From: Nitrososphaeria archaeon
GTDB lineage: Archaea > Thermoproteota > Nitrososphaeria > Nitrososphaerales > Nitrososphaeraceae
DNA length: 24,613 bases
NCBI GenBank assembly: GCA_021324715.1
Contig: JAJPIN010000043.1
Span: 1-24,613 of the forward strand
Reading direction: 5' to 3'
Shown in pieces: positions 16,665-24,352 of this stretch. Below the pieces are notes generated by a model. It searched no databases. It saw only the letters and a list, made by a program, of their open reading frames with translations, and was not told where the DNA came from. The first letter of the stretch is position 1. Each line of letters opens with the position of its first letter. Made by a program: the position numbers and the translations under genes.

Positions 16665-17345
16665 GTGTCATTAGTTCAAGACGCAGTGAGCGCCCTAAGC
16701 AATGGTAAGTTTATCTTAATTCACGATAGTGAATCTAGAGAAAACGAGGTTGATATGGTCAAGGCCGCTCAGTTTATCAATCCACACGATATAGCGACTA
16801 TGCGGAATGATGCCGGTGGTCTCATTTGCCTAGCTATATCCGGTGAAATTGCGTCAAAGTTGAACTTAATATTTATGCATGATTTGCTATTAGATGCTTC
16901 CAAAAATAATCCTGCATTCTCAAAAATGGTAACTTCAATTGCCCCATATGGTGACCGACCCTCATTTTCAATTACTGTCAACCATGTTGATACTTTTACA
17001 GGAATAACTGATAGAGATAGAGCACTTACGATTACAAAGATGGCCGAAGTATGCTCTGACATAGATAATTTTGGAATATCTGAATTTTTTAAGAAATTCC
17101 GGTCTCCTGGCCACGTACCAATATTAATTGCTGCAAAGAAATTGTTAAAAGAGAGATCAGGCCATACCGAACTATCTGTCCAGCTAATGAAACTGGCAAA
17201 TTTAATTCCAACAGTCGTTATTTGTGAAATGTTAGATTCAGATACAGGTGGGGCCTTAACGGTTAAGAAAGCAGTAGAATATTCCGCAAGATATAAAATT
17301 CCACTAGTTGAATCTCTTCAGATAAAACAAATTTATGTGAATTGA
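16665..17345 (+). CDS. ribB: 3,4-dihydroxy-2-butanone-4-phosphate synthase
   Basis: Makes the four-carbon unit of riboflavin from ribulose 5-phosphate, releasing formate. The acidic metal/substrate loop is DSESRENEVD (21-30). Archaeal-type DAGGLICLAIS follows, then TGITDRDRALTI, the region around GHVPILIAAKKLL and the C-terminal SGHTELSVQLMKLANLIPTVVICEML. The 226 residues match the stand-alone enzyme; there is no fused GTP cyclohydrolase II, consistent with the separate arfA downstream. GTG start just after a TATA-like box. The next gene, ribH, begins 7 nt after the stop. Confidence 0.95.
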   Translation: MSLVQDAVSALSNGKFILIHDSESRENEVDMVKAAQFINPHDIATMRNDAGGLICLAISGEIASKLNLIFMHDLLLDASKNNPAFSKMVTSIAPYGDRPSFSITVNHVDTFTGITDRDRALTITKMAEVCSDIDNFGISEFFKKFRSPGHVPILIAAKKLLKERSGHTELSVQLMKLANLIPTVVICEMLDSDTGGALTVKKAVEYSARYKIPLVESLQIKQIYVN

Positions 17346-17352
17346 GTATAAT

Positions 17353-17793
17353 TTGAGAAAAATAAGGCTAGCTATAGTCGTAGCTGAATTTAACCAAGGG
17401 ATTACTAATAAAATGCTAAACACTGCCAAAAATCATGCAAAAAATTTAAACATCCATGTAGAAAAAATAATCCAGGTTCCAGGGACTTTTGATATGCCTT
17501 TAATAGTTGAAAAACTTCTTCAAAGTGAACAAATAGATGCAGTCGTCACGCTAGGTGCTGTAATAAAGGGAGAAACAGGACATGACGTAGTTATAGCTAA
17601 TAACACTGCAAGATTACTATCCGATATTTCTTTAAAATATCAAAAACCTGTTACACTTGGCATTACCGGTCCTGACATGACAGTAAAACAGGCAAAGAAC
17701 AGAGTCATCGCTGTTCCAAAATTGGCAGTTGAAGCAGCACACAAAATGGTAACAACATTAAGAGCGCTCGACGATATAAAAGGGAATGTATAG
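17353..17793 (+). CDS. ribH: 6,7-dimethyl-8-ribityllumazine synthase
   Basis: Condenses the RibB product with 5-amino-6-ribitylaminouracil to give lumazine, the substrate of riboflavin synthase. Motifs: VVAEFNQGITNKML at the N-terminus, VPGTFDMPLIVEKLL, LGAVIKGETGHDVV with the catalytic-site His77, and LGITGPDMTVKQAKNR. The length of 146 aa is normal for subunits of the icosahedral or pentameric enzyme. Starts with TTG. Gaps of 7 nt upstream and 6 nt downstream put it within the riboflavin operon. Confidence 0.95.
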   Translation: MRKIRLAIVVAEFNQGITNKMLNTAKNHAKNLNIHVEKIIQVPGTFDMPLIVEKLLQSEQIDAVVTLGAVIKGETGHDVVIANNTARLLSDISLKYQKPVTLGITGPDMTVKQAKNRVIAVPKLAVEAAHKMVTTLRALDDIKGNV

Positions 17794-17799
17794 ATATAA

Positions 17800-18588
17800 T
17801 TGACAATTCAAATCACCATTATAAAGATAGAAGATTATGGTCCATGGACACTAAAGTTGGGAAGCGATAGAGAAGCGCAATTACAAATATTTCAATCAAA
17901 TTTATATTGCGATTTGCAAAAACTGTTCTCTAAAAGGGATGCTATAGTTTATTTTAATAGATTTGATGAGTTAATTGCAATCACTAATGGATTATCTTTG
18001 GAGGACCATCTTTCGATTGAACAGGAAATTAATAACATGCATAAAGACCTAAATATATCGATGTCTGTTGGAATAGGCGCAACCTCACTAGATGCAAATA
18101 TTGCAGCGTATCATTCACGTAAAAATAATAATTTACTAGATAAAAGCAGGCTGATATATGCAAATGATCAAGTTCAATCAATGTATAATAATTCAAGCAA
18201 ATTATCTTCAGAAATGTTCGCTCAGATTATACATCTCGATATAGATAATTCTACTAAAGTTAGTAACATCCTTTCCCCATATGAAATTACAACAAGAATA
18301 ATGAAGATGCTTTCTAGTCTTATTGAATTATTCGTTGAGCAAAAATCCATGACTTTTTTTCTTGGAGGTGACAACTTTATGGTTATCTCTAATGCAGTAA
18401 CAAAAGAGAAAATTTCTCTAATAATTAGTAAAATCTACGAAAGTCAAAATATCAAATTAAACTGTGGGATTGGGACAGCGGCTACTGGTAGAAAAGCAGT
18501 ACAGGCTGCTACAGAAGCCTTGGATACAATTCGTAATCTAAGAGATCAAGGGATATCACAGCCCATATTTGAAATAAAATGGATCTAA
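17800..18588 (+). CDS. arfA: GTP cyclohydrolase III (archaeal ArfA)
   Basis: First committed step of archaeal riboflavin and F420 chromophore synthesis: opens GTP to the formylamino-pyrimidine (FAPy) and pyrophosphate. The N-terminal block (ITIIKIEDYGPWTLKLGSDREAQLQ) and YFNRFDELIAITNGLSLEDH are diagnostic. Two cyclase-like halves are visible, with SMSVGIGATSLDANIAA in the first and FFLGGDNFMVIS plus LNCGIGTAATGRKAVQAATEALD in the second. 262 aa, TTG start 6 nt after ribH. Its last 10 nt overlap the ATG of the amidohydrolase, so the two genes are translationally coupled. Confidence 0.95.
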   Translation: MTIQITIIKIEDYGPWTLKLGSDREAQLQIFQSNLYCDLQKLFSKRDAIVYFNRFDELIAITNGLSLEDHLSIEQEINNMHKDLNISMSVGIGATSLDANIAAYHSRKNNNLLDKSRLIYANDQVQSMYNNSSKLSSEMFAQIIHLDIDNSTKVSNILSPYEITTRIMKMLSSLIELFVEQKSMTFFLGGDNFMVISNAVTKEKISLIISKIYESQNIKLNCGIGTAATGRKAVQAATEALDTIRNLRDQGISQPIFEIKWI

Positions 18589-19811
18589 TCGTAAAGAACA
18601 TCAGTCTACTTTTTGGAGAAAATCTGGATTACATAGACAATGGGTACATAATTATTAAAAGTGGAAGAATTAAACGTGTTGGTAGCGGAGATTACAGAGA
18701 AAAAGATGATGGACCGATCTATGACGGAGAAGGGATTCTTGCATGCCCTGGATTTGTTAATGCTCATACTCATATAGGCGATTCTATTGGTAAGGATATA
18801 GGTATTGATTCATCTTTTGAGAGTAGAATTCATCCAATTCATGGTATCAAAAACAAGATTTTACAAAAGAGCGATAGAAAACATCTAATCAAGTTTATGA
18901 GAAGTTCCGCGATATCCATGATGAGAAATGGTATTGTAGTGTTTGCAGATTTCAGAGAAGGAGGACTACAAGGAATAGATCAAATTAAAGAGGCCACATC
19001 TGGATTATCTATAAAAAGTATAGTATTAGGTAGACCGGAGCACTACTATGATATATCGCGGGATTTTTACAATAATCCTAAATTTGGTCTTAATGTTATA
19101 AGACTAATTCGTAATATACTGAAATTCGCAGATGGGTTGGGTATCAGTGGAGCAAATGAAAATACTGACGGTTCATTAAACCAGTATAGGGAAATAGTTC
19201 AAAAAAAATCTATGAAAAAAAAATACTTGATAGGAATTCATAGCTCTGAATCACCAGAATCGGAAAAAAAATCAATGACCATTACTGGTAAAAGCGAAGT
19301 GCAAAGAATAATCACAAACCTTATACCAAATTTTATCGTTCATTTAACAAACGCGTCTGATGCGGATATCAAACTTGTTGCAAAGAAAAAAATTGGAGTT
19401 GTTGTTTGTCCAAGAGCTAATGGTACCTTAGGGGTTGGAATACCCAAGATAGCAAAGATGTTGAACTTTGGATGTCGTATTGGTATTGGAACAGATAACA
19501 TTATGATTAATTCTCCTGATATGTTTCGTGAACTAGATTTCATTTGGAAACTAAATAGATCACTGTCGGATAAGCCAATTTCTGCAAGAGATATATTAAA
19601 AATGGCGACTGTCAATGGCGGAAAAATCCTTGGAACTAATTCTGGGGCCATAATGGCCGGTTACGCCGCAGATATCATTTTTATCGACAAAAATAATTTG
19701 GATATTTCACCGATGCATGACCCTCATACTTCTATAGTGCATAGGGTAAATACAAACGCGATACTTAATGTCATGATAGATGGTAAATTTGTGGACGGAG
19801 GTGTAATCTAA
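18579..19811 (+). CDS. Amidohydrolase (COG0402 deaminase-like) in riboflavin operon
   Basis: Metal-dependent hydrolase of the amidohydrolase superfamily, the branch containing cytosine, guanine and S-adenosylhomocysteine deaminases. Metal ligands in order: His63 and His65 (FVNAHTHIGDS), His221 (GIHSSESPE) with proton-shuttling Glu224, His255 (VHLTNASD), and Asp306 in GIGTDNIMINSPDMFREL. Length 410 aa is usual. The start ATG overlaps the end of arfA by 10 nt and the stop abuts the TTG of arfC, so it is embedded between two archaeal riboflavin enzymes. The pathway needs a FAPy deformylase (ArfB, a creatininase relative in methanogens) and a pyrimidine deaminase that I do not know to be assigned in archaea. 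This protein could serve either step; the deaminase role fits its family better. Confidence 0.9.
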   Translation: MDLIVKNISLLFGENLDYIDNGYIIIKSGRIKRVGSGDYREKDDGPIYDGEGILACPGFVNAHTHIGDSIGKDIGIDSSFESRIHPIHGIKNKILQKSDRKHLIKFMRSSAISMMRNGIVVFADFREGGLQGIDQIKEATSGLSIKSIVLGRPEHYYDISRDFYNNPKFGLNVIRLIRNILKFADGLGISGANENTDGSLNQYREIVQKKSMKKKYLIGIHSSESPESEKKSMTITGKSEVQRIITNLIPNFIVHLTNASDADIKLVAKKKIGVVVCPRANGTLGVGIPKIAKMLNFGCRIGIGTDNIMINSPDMFRELDFIWKLNRSLSDKPISARDILKMATVNGGKILGTNSGAIMAGYAADIIFIDKNNLDISPMHDPHTSIVHRVNTNAILNVMIDGKFVDGGVI

Positions 19812-20462
19812 TTGTATACTATCCTAAATGCGGCGATATCAATAGATGGTAAGATCGCTACTATAGAGAACGACTCGGCAGTCTCTTCTAAACTGGATTT
19901 GATGCGAGTTCATAAGTTAAGATCAACAGTTGATGGTATTGTGATAGGAATATGTACAGTATTGAAGGATAATCCTATGCTAAATGTACGGTACCCAACC
20001 AAAGTGGCAAAGAACCCTACAAGAATCATAATTGATTCAAAAGCAAGAATTCCATTAGATTCACGCATTATTGAGTCATCAAAGAAAATTCAAACTATTA
20101 TTGCAGTAACACATAAAGCTTCTTTTAAGAAAATCCAACAACTGCAAAACAAGGGGGTGCAAGTATTGGTCTCTGGGAATAGAAAAGTGAATATCAGAAA
20201 CCTATTCCAACAATTAGAAAAAATGGGCCTAAAAAAAATAATTGTTGAAGGTGGTGGGGAAATAAACTGGTCTGTATTGAAATTAGGCCTTGTCAACGAG
20301 TTAGTTGTCACAATATCACCTATCATTATAGGTGGAAGAAATGCAAAAACATTGGTTGAGGGTGAAGGATATACAAAAATCTCTGATGGGATTAAAATGA
20401 AACTAACAAAGACAATAATACAAAATAAAAATGAAATTGTGTTATTTTATAAACTAAGATGA
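19812..20462 (+). CDS. arfC: Diamino-ribosylamino-pyrimidinone phosphate reductase
   Basis: Reduces the ribosyl side chain of 2,5-diamino-6-ribosylamino-pyrimidinone 5'-phosphate to ribityl with NAD(P)H (dihydrofolate-reductase fold, RibD C-terminal/RIB7 family). Motifs: LNAAISIDGKIAT at the start, HKLRSTVDGIVIGICTVLKDNP, PTRIIIDSKARIPLDSRI, IIVEGGGEINW and ISPIIIGGRNAKTLVEGEG. No deaminase domain is fused, so deamination must be done by another protein. Its TTG start follows the amidohydrolase stop directly with no gap. Its end overlaps the convergent tfe by 9 nt. Confidence 0.95.
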   Translation: MYTILNAAISIDGKIATIENDSAVSSKLDLMRVHKLRSTVDGIVIGICTVLKDNPMLNVRYPTKVAKNPTRIIIDSKARIPLDSRIIESSKKIQTIIAVTHKASFKKIQQLQNKGVQVLVSGNRKVNIRNLFQQLEKMGLKKIIVEGGGEINWSVLKLGLVNELVVTISPIIIGGRNAKTLVEGEGYTKISDGIKMKLTKTIIQNKNEIVLFYKLR

Positions 20463-20984
20463 AACTTCATCCTTTGAACTAATATCCAACAAAATCTGTT
20501 CTATTTTATATCTCAATGCATCTTTAACCTTCTCATTATTTACCATATTGAGTGAATTTTTACAGTTTGGGCATTTGAAGAATAGTTCCATCGCGTAATC
20601 AAATTTTATTCTTGGACAACTTGTATTTCCACAGTGGTAAAATTCAGAAGATTCTTCATATTCTAATCGTTTCTGAAGTCTGTCTAAAATCTTTTTTTTC
20701 TGATTTTCAATAAAATTCTCTGCTTGATCTCTTTTTGCTCTCCATCTATACACAAACCAACCTTTTTTTTCGTCCTTGACTCTGATGCCAGTAATTAAGG
20801 CCTTACCGAACATGTCGTACAATACCTTCCTAATTATATTAATCCGCATACCCGTAGCGCCTGCTATCTCTTCGTCTGTAGCATCTTCAGTATTCAACAA
20901 AGCCCTTGCAACTTTATGATATTCCTCTCCACCTATCAGATTGGCTATCTTAACAAATGGATCCTCACTTTCAGCTGAATGCAT
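20454..20984 (-). CDS. tfe: Transcription factor E, alpha subunit
   Basis: Basal transcription factor homologous to the N-terminal half of eukaryotic TFIIE-alpha; helps the polymerase open promoters. An extended winged helix spans residues about 8-85 (VARALLNTEDATDEEIAGATGMRINIIRKVLYDMFGKALI). A charged linker helix (about 85-112) leads to a zinc ribbon with Cys118, Cys123, Cys138 and Cys141. 176 aa is normal. ATG start; the minus strand has aaatatataac at about 21011-21021, 25-30 nt upstream, implying a leaderless transcript. Convergent with arfC. Confidence 0.95.
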   Translation of the reverse strand: MHSAESEDPFVKIANLIGGEEYHKVARALLNTEDATDEEIAGATGMRINIIRKVLYDMFGKALITGIRVKDEKKGWFVYRWRAKRDQAENFIENQKKKILDRLQKRLEYEESSEFYHCGNTSCPRIKFDYAMELFFKCPNCKNSLNMVNNEKVKDALRYKIEQILLDISSKDEVSS

Positions 20985-21284
20985 CCAAGTAATTATAAGT
21001 CTTTTTTAGTTATATATTTACCGTCAACATGTGGTTAGTCAAATTTCAAGTAATAAAGGAATGGAATAAGTTGATGAAGCTCGATATTTTTGAATTACCC
21101 AATGAAAAGTGGATACAAATATTCAATTTGAATTAGAGAGCTAATTATTTCTAACATGATAGAATAAATTTTTTCATTTAATAAATTATCGAAATTTGTA
21201 GTATAAGCTAAAGATATTATAACCTTAGGAAGTAATTTGATCTCGATTGCGTATTATTTAATACAAATAAATAAAATAATTTAA
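20985..21284. other. AT-rich intergenic region
   Basis: 300 bp containing the tfe promoter at its left end. A 35-codon frame runs from ATG 21029 to 21136 on the plus strand, but with no convincing promoter spacing it is not called. Nothing else is seen. Confidence 0.4.
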
Positions 21285-21962
21285 TTACATTACAGGCTCT
21301 TTAAGGACTTTAAGCTCTCCGTTATTCTTGTTCTCGATTCCCATGATTTTCAATATTCTCCTGGCATTATCTTCTGTTTCTCTCTGAATAATATTTCTTG
21401 CCATTTTTAGTCTATATGTCTCTGTCCAATGTTGTCCAATCTTATATTTACCCCGAATCTGCTCTGGAACAACCTTCAAAACAGTAACCTCTCTAACTGA
21501 ACGCATATTTGGCGATAGTGGCTCAAAGCCTCCTTCCTTTTGATATTTATTCATTAAAGCGTTTAATGCGATTGCTTTTTCATTTGTATCTTGGACAATA
21601 GAAGCATTTCCTTTGATAACTATGCTAATGTACAATGTGTCTGCCTGTGAAGCATCGGTAGGATGAAAATAATATGATGGCAAAAAACAAACATAAGAAT
21701 CAACTTCAAATCCAACTTTGGAGTTTCTTTTGGTATTTTCTATTTTTTCTCCAAATGGATGGGAGTGCATGTATATTGCACCAATATTTCTATTATCTGT
21801 CATGGTATCAATTAAACCATTTTTAACATAAACAAAATTCATCGGTATTATTTGTGGAAAACCTTGTTCGTCTATTGATGCAATTCTACCAACACTTTGT
21901 TCATTTAGAAAGTTAACTATATTAGCTAAAGATTTTATTTCCAACTTTGGTATTAGCTGCAT
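21285..21962 (-). CDS. FMN-binding split-barrel (pyridoxamine 5'-phosphate oxidase-like) protein
   Basis: Flavin-nucleotide-binding protein of the PNPOx-like split-barrel fold; the reaction is unknown. Residues 10-125 carry the pattern of this group: VNFLNEQSVGRIASIDEQGFPQIIPMNFVYV, then GAIYMHSHPFGEKIENTKRN where related proteins read Y-x-H-x5-K-x2-N, later YISIVIKGNASIVQDTNEKAIALNALMNKY. The C-terminal 60 residues (after VLKVVPEQIRGKYKIGQ) are charged and helical and may be lineage-specific. ATG start. It diverges from the integrase gene; a 7-bp inverted repeat (21979-22000) overlaps its likely TATA region. Confidence 0.85.
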   Translation of the reverse strand: MQLIPKLEIKSLANIVNFLNEQSVGRIASIDEQGFPQIIPMNFVYVKNGLIDTMTDNRNIGAIYMHSHPFGEKIENTKRNSKVGFEVDSYVCFLPSYYFHPTDASQADTLYISIVIKGNASIVQDTNEKAIALNALMNKYQKEGGFEPLSPNMRSVREVTVLKVVPEQIRGKYKIGQHWTETYRLKMARNIIQRETEDNARRILKIMGIENKNNGELKVLKEPVM

Positions 21963-22056
21963 ATCTAGATTTGTACTCTAGTAATATAATTAAATTACTA
22001 TATTAATGGAGCATATACCCACTTTATAAGTATGGCATGCTCAAATATAATAGAAA
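21963..22056. promoter_or_regulatory. Divergent promoter with inverted repeats
   Basis: TAGTAAT-N8-ATTACTA (21979-22000) overlaps a minus-strand TATA-like tttaattatatta. For the integrase, actttataag (22021-22030) is a TATA box about 30 nt before the TTG at 22057; it is bracketed by GAGCAT (22009-22014) and ATGCTC (22037-22042). Confidence 0.5.
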
Positions 22057-23166
22057 TTGCAGCAAAAATTGCAGGAAAAACACCCACAGATAATTAATTT
22101 GGATCTATTCGGACAATCTATCAAATCAGAATATACTAGAATAGTATATACAACTTGTTTAAAAAAATATTTCGAGTTTCCACGATCTAGTAAATTCATT
22201 AATATGACAGACACCACAAAGATAGAAGATCATATAACTGACTTTATAACATCCATGAAAAAAAACGGGAAGTGTTTTCGTGCAATATACAACTATGTTT
22301 CTGCTATTTGCAAGTTCTATAGAATGAATCGTGTAACTTTGGATACAAAACATATTAGGGAATATTTACCAGAGTTTAGAAAATCAAAGAAAGATAGGCC
22401 TTATGAACATGAAGAAATTCAACGATTATTAGAAATTGCAGATGAAAGGATGCGAACTGTAATCCTATTATTAGCTTCTACTGGTATGCGTATCGGAGCG
22501 ATTCCTGATCTTAGACTAAGAAATATTGAAAAGGTCGAAATTGAAGCTGATGTAACATCAATTTATAAAATAACAGTTTATGAAGGTTATAAGGAAGAAT
22601 ATATTACTTTTACATCTCCAGAATGTACTATCGCTATTGACAGTTACTTGAAAATGAGAGAACGCTATGGTGAGAAATTAAATTCAAATTCTTTTCTAAT
22701 TAGGGAACAATTTGACATAAGGGATCCATTTGCCATTTCTAAATGTAAGGAAGTAAGGGCAAATACATTAACAGGGAAGTTAATTGATCTTGCTGTACGG
22801 GCAGGAATAAGACAAAAAGAAGTCTTAGAAGGGAAACCGCATGGCCATGGTGCTATTAGAAAAGACATTCCTATTGCACATGGGTTTAGAAAGTTCTTTA
22901 CTACTCAACTAGTAAAATCAGATGTAAAAAGTGAATTAAGATGGTTGTTGGAAGGCCATAACTTGAAGGCAAATGATTCCAATTATGTAAGAGTTTCAGA
23001 AAAAAGTTTATTGCAGGAGTATGAAAAAGGAATTGATAATTTAACAATAGACCCAGCTAATAGGCTACAGAGAACAGTCGAAATTTTAAAAATTGAAAAA
23101 TCTAGAATAGATATGCTAGAAGCTAAGATACAGAAGCTAGAAAAGAAACACGATCGAATTAGATAG
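22057..23166 (+). CDS. Tyrosine recombinase/integrase
   Basis: Site-specific DNA recombinase. An N-terminal SAM-like DNA-binding domain (about 20-105) precedes the catalytic domain, whose residues are all visible: Arg145 in STGMRIGAI, a likely Lys near 179, His275 and Arg278 in IAHGFRKFF, His301 in LLEGHNL, and nucleophile Tyr310 in NDSNYVRVSE. A C-terminal coiled coil (RTVEILKIEKSRIDMLEAKIQKLEKK) follows, common in archaeal mobile-element integrases. At 369 aa it is larger than the chromosomal XerA. The TTG start lies about 30 nt after a TATA box; another frame from ATG 22032 gives only 21 codons. No tRNA or att repeat was found nearby. The catalytic set is intact, so it may be active. Confidence 0.92.
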   Translation: MQQKLQEKHPQIINLDLFGQSIKSEYTRIVYTTCLKKYFEFPRSSKFINMTDTTKIEDHITDFITSMKKNGKCFRAIYNYVSAICKFYRMNRVTLDTKHIREYLPEFRKSKKDRPYEHEEIQRLLEIADERMRTVILLLASTGMRIGAIPDLRLRNIEKVEIEADVTSIYKITVYEGYKEEYITFTSPECTIAIDSYLKMRERYGEKLNSNSFLIREQFDIRDPFAISKCKEVRANTLTGKLIDLAVRAGIRQKEVLEGKPHGHGAIRKDIPIAHGFRKFFTTQLVKSDVKSELRWLLEGHNLKANDSNYVRVSEKSLLQEYEKGIDNLTIDPANRLQRTVEILKIEKSRIDMLEAKIQKLEKKHDRIR

Positions 23167-23172
23167 TTATTT

Positions 23173-23343
23173 CTATTTCCTTTTTATTCTGGCAACTCGA
23201 CCGCTTTTTCTCACAAACCAAATCCATATAAACCCAAGAATTATGACAACAACACCCATCAATGGATTAGATGGAAGAGTTGTAATTCCTATTATTATTA
23301 CTACGATGGTAATTAAATAGTATACGCCTTTTTCAAATCGCAT
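23173..23343 (-). CDS. Small two-TM membrane protein (56 aa)
   Basis: A complete minus-strand frame from ATG (23343) to TAG encodes 56 residues: a short start MRFEKG, a first span (VYYLITIVVIIIGITTL), a turn with PSNPLMG, a second span (VVVIILGFIWIWFV), and a strongly basic tail (RKSGRVARIKRK). The compact hairpin with positive residues at the C-terminal end fits the positive-inside rule with both termini in the cytosol. It lies 82 bp downstream of the secreted-protein gene on the same strand and may be its operon partner. No family recognised. Confidence 0.6.
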   Translation of the reverse strand: MRFEKGVYYLITIVVIIIGITTLPSNPLMGVVVIILGFIWIWFVRKSGRVARIKRK

Positions 23344-23425
23344 TTACTTACTATCCACTGGTGCTAAGGGATCTTATTATCAATTGTGGTTATTTTTATT
23401 CCCCTAGCCAAAGCCATCGAATTGG

Positions 23426-23986
23426 TCAATTGAATTGAATTGAATCAAGCGTTGTCTGTATCTCTTTCATCACAGAATCAAAGTTCTCTTTCGGACTCAA
23501 AAATATTATCGCATATAAGTCACCTTGTTTCTGAGTTAGAATAAGCATTCCCTTATAAGGAACATCGTAACCCTCAGGTATCGTAGTTAAAAAACTGCCT
23601 ATCTGTGGTAAACCAGAGAAAGAATCTAAGAGTTTTGATGGAGAAGAAAGATTGAGGAAATACCTGTAGCCAGAATTGCTATTACCAAAATATATTTGAT
23701 CAGCGGATTCTAATACCCCCTTGTCCGCAAGAAATTGTGTCACAAATGGGCCTGCAAGGAATAATGGAAAGCTGAGGAAGTCGGGAGCCTTCTTTACTCC
23801 AATGACGCTTTTAGTAGAATTTTGGAACCAAATTAATGATGTTGAATTATTATCAGGATTTGCTTGCCAATTTGAGGGAGGAGTGATCTTAATCTCTGCA
23901 TTAGCAAATGTTGGAGAAAATACTAATGAAACTGCCGCTACTAATATCACTACACCCAGAGGTTTATTCAACAATCTATTCTTCAT
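23426..23986 (-). CDS. Secreted protein of unknown function, PsbP-like pattern
   Basis: 186 aa with a clear Sec signal peptide: basic MKNRLLNK, a hydrophobic core to about residue 23, and an ANA|E cleavage site at 30. The mature part starts ITPPSNWQANPDNNSTSLIWFQN and ends with LYAIIFLSPKENFDSVMKEIQTTLDSI. This pattern (a P-x2-W near the start, then a final helix after a strand) resembles PsbP/DUF1795-like folds, but that is a weak impression. No lipobox cysteine and no C-terminal membrane anchor. The ATG lies one nucleotide after the stop of the 33-aa TM peptide gene, so they are clearly co-translated. Confidence 0.75.
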   Translation of the reverse strand: MKNRLLNKPLGVVILVAAVSLVFSPTFANAEIKITPPSNWQANPDNNSTSLIWFQNSTKSVIGVKKAPDFLSFPLFLAGPFVTQFLADKGVLESADQIYFGNSNSGYRYFLNLSSPSKLLDSFSGLPQIGSFLTTIPEGYDVPYKGMLILTQKQGDLYAIIFLSPKENFDSVMKEIQTTLDSIQFN

Positions 23987-23987
23987 A

Positions 23988-24089
23988 TTATTTCTCTACT
24001 AAAATAACAAGTCCAGTTATCAAAGTTATTGCTACACTAGCCAATGACACGATACTCCATTTTTCAAAATCGTAACATACCCCACTCAT
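23988..24089 (-). CDS. Single-TM peptide (33 aa) in small-gene operon
   Basis: ATG-to-TAA frame of 33 residues with a polar start (MSGVCYDFEKW), one hydrophobic span (SIVSLASVAITLITGLVILV) and the end EK. Both neighbours are exactly one nucleotide away: the zinc-finger frame stops at 24091 and the next ATG is at 23986. That tight spacing on both sides is the main evidence that it is a real gene despite its size. Function unknown. Confidence 0.55.
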   Translation of the reverse strand: MSGVCYDFEKWSIVSLASVAITLITGLVILVEK

Positions 24090-24090
24090 A

Positions 24091-24352
24091 CTATCTTATA
24101 TTCCTCTTCATATTTTTAATCATGATGCTTATTTCTTGTTTTTGTTCTTTCTTATGTGATTCTAAATGATCATTTACTAAAGAATATTTCTGAACCAGTT
24201 GCCCGCAGATATGACATGTCCATTTGGTCATTTTTGGTTCATCAAACTTTCTATGTTTATTATGATGCCAATCGATTCCATTTTCCCTCTTTATCTGACA
24301 TTTCTATTTTCTCTTTGCAATAGTCACAAGTTTTGAGATACGATTTTGTCAT
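24091..24352 (-). pseudogene. Two-part zinc-finger protein with one frame break
   Basis: A frame from ATG 24352 encodes 30 aa (MTKSYLKTCDYCKEKIEM...KWNRLAS) with a C-x2-C pair, ending at TAA 24260-24262. One base over, the frame reads WHHNKHRKFDEPK, then MTKWTCHICGQLVQKYSLVN, DHLESHKKEQ and a basic tail, ending at TAG 24091. The joined length is 262 nt, 87 codons plus one base. Skipping one T in the CGATTGG stretch (about 24267-24273) would give KWNRWHHNKH, supplying the His ligands for the first Cys pair. The second part is a canonical C2H2 finger (C-x2-C-x12-H-x3-H) and can also be read alone from ATG 24231 (46 aa). Either a frameshifted gene, a sequencing error, or two overlapping genes. 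The C-terminal frame is probably translated, since the next gene starts 1 nt after it. Confidence 0.65.

Noticed and set aside
21029..21136. Plus-strand 35-codon frame between tfe and the flavin-binding gene
   Set aside because: Promoter spacing is wrong and there is no Shine-Dalgarno; too short to support without conservation data.
22032..22097. 21-codon ATG frame overlapping the integrase start
   Set aside because: Short, with the integrase frame clearly coding; kept only as an alternative when judging the TTG start.
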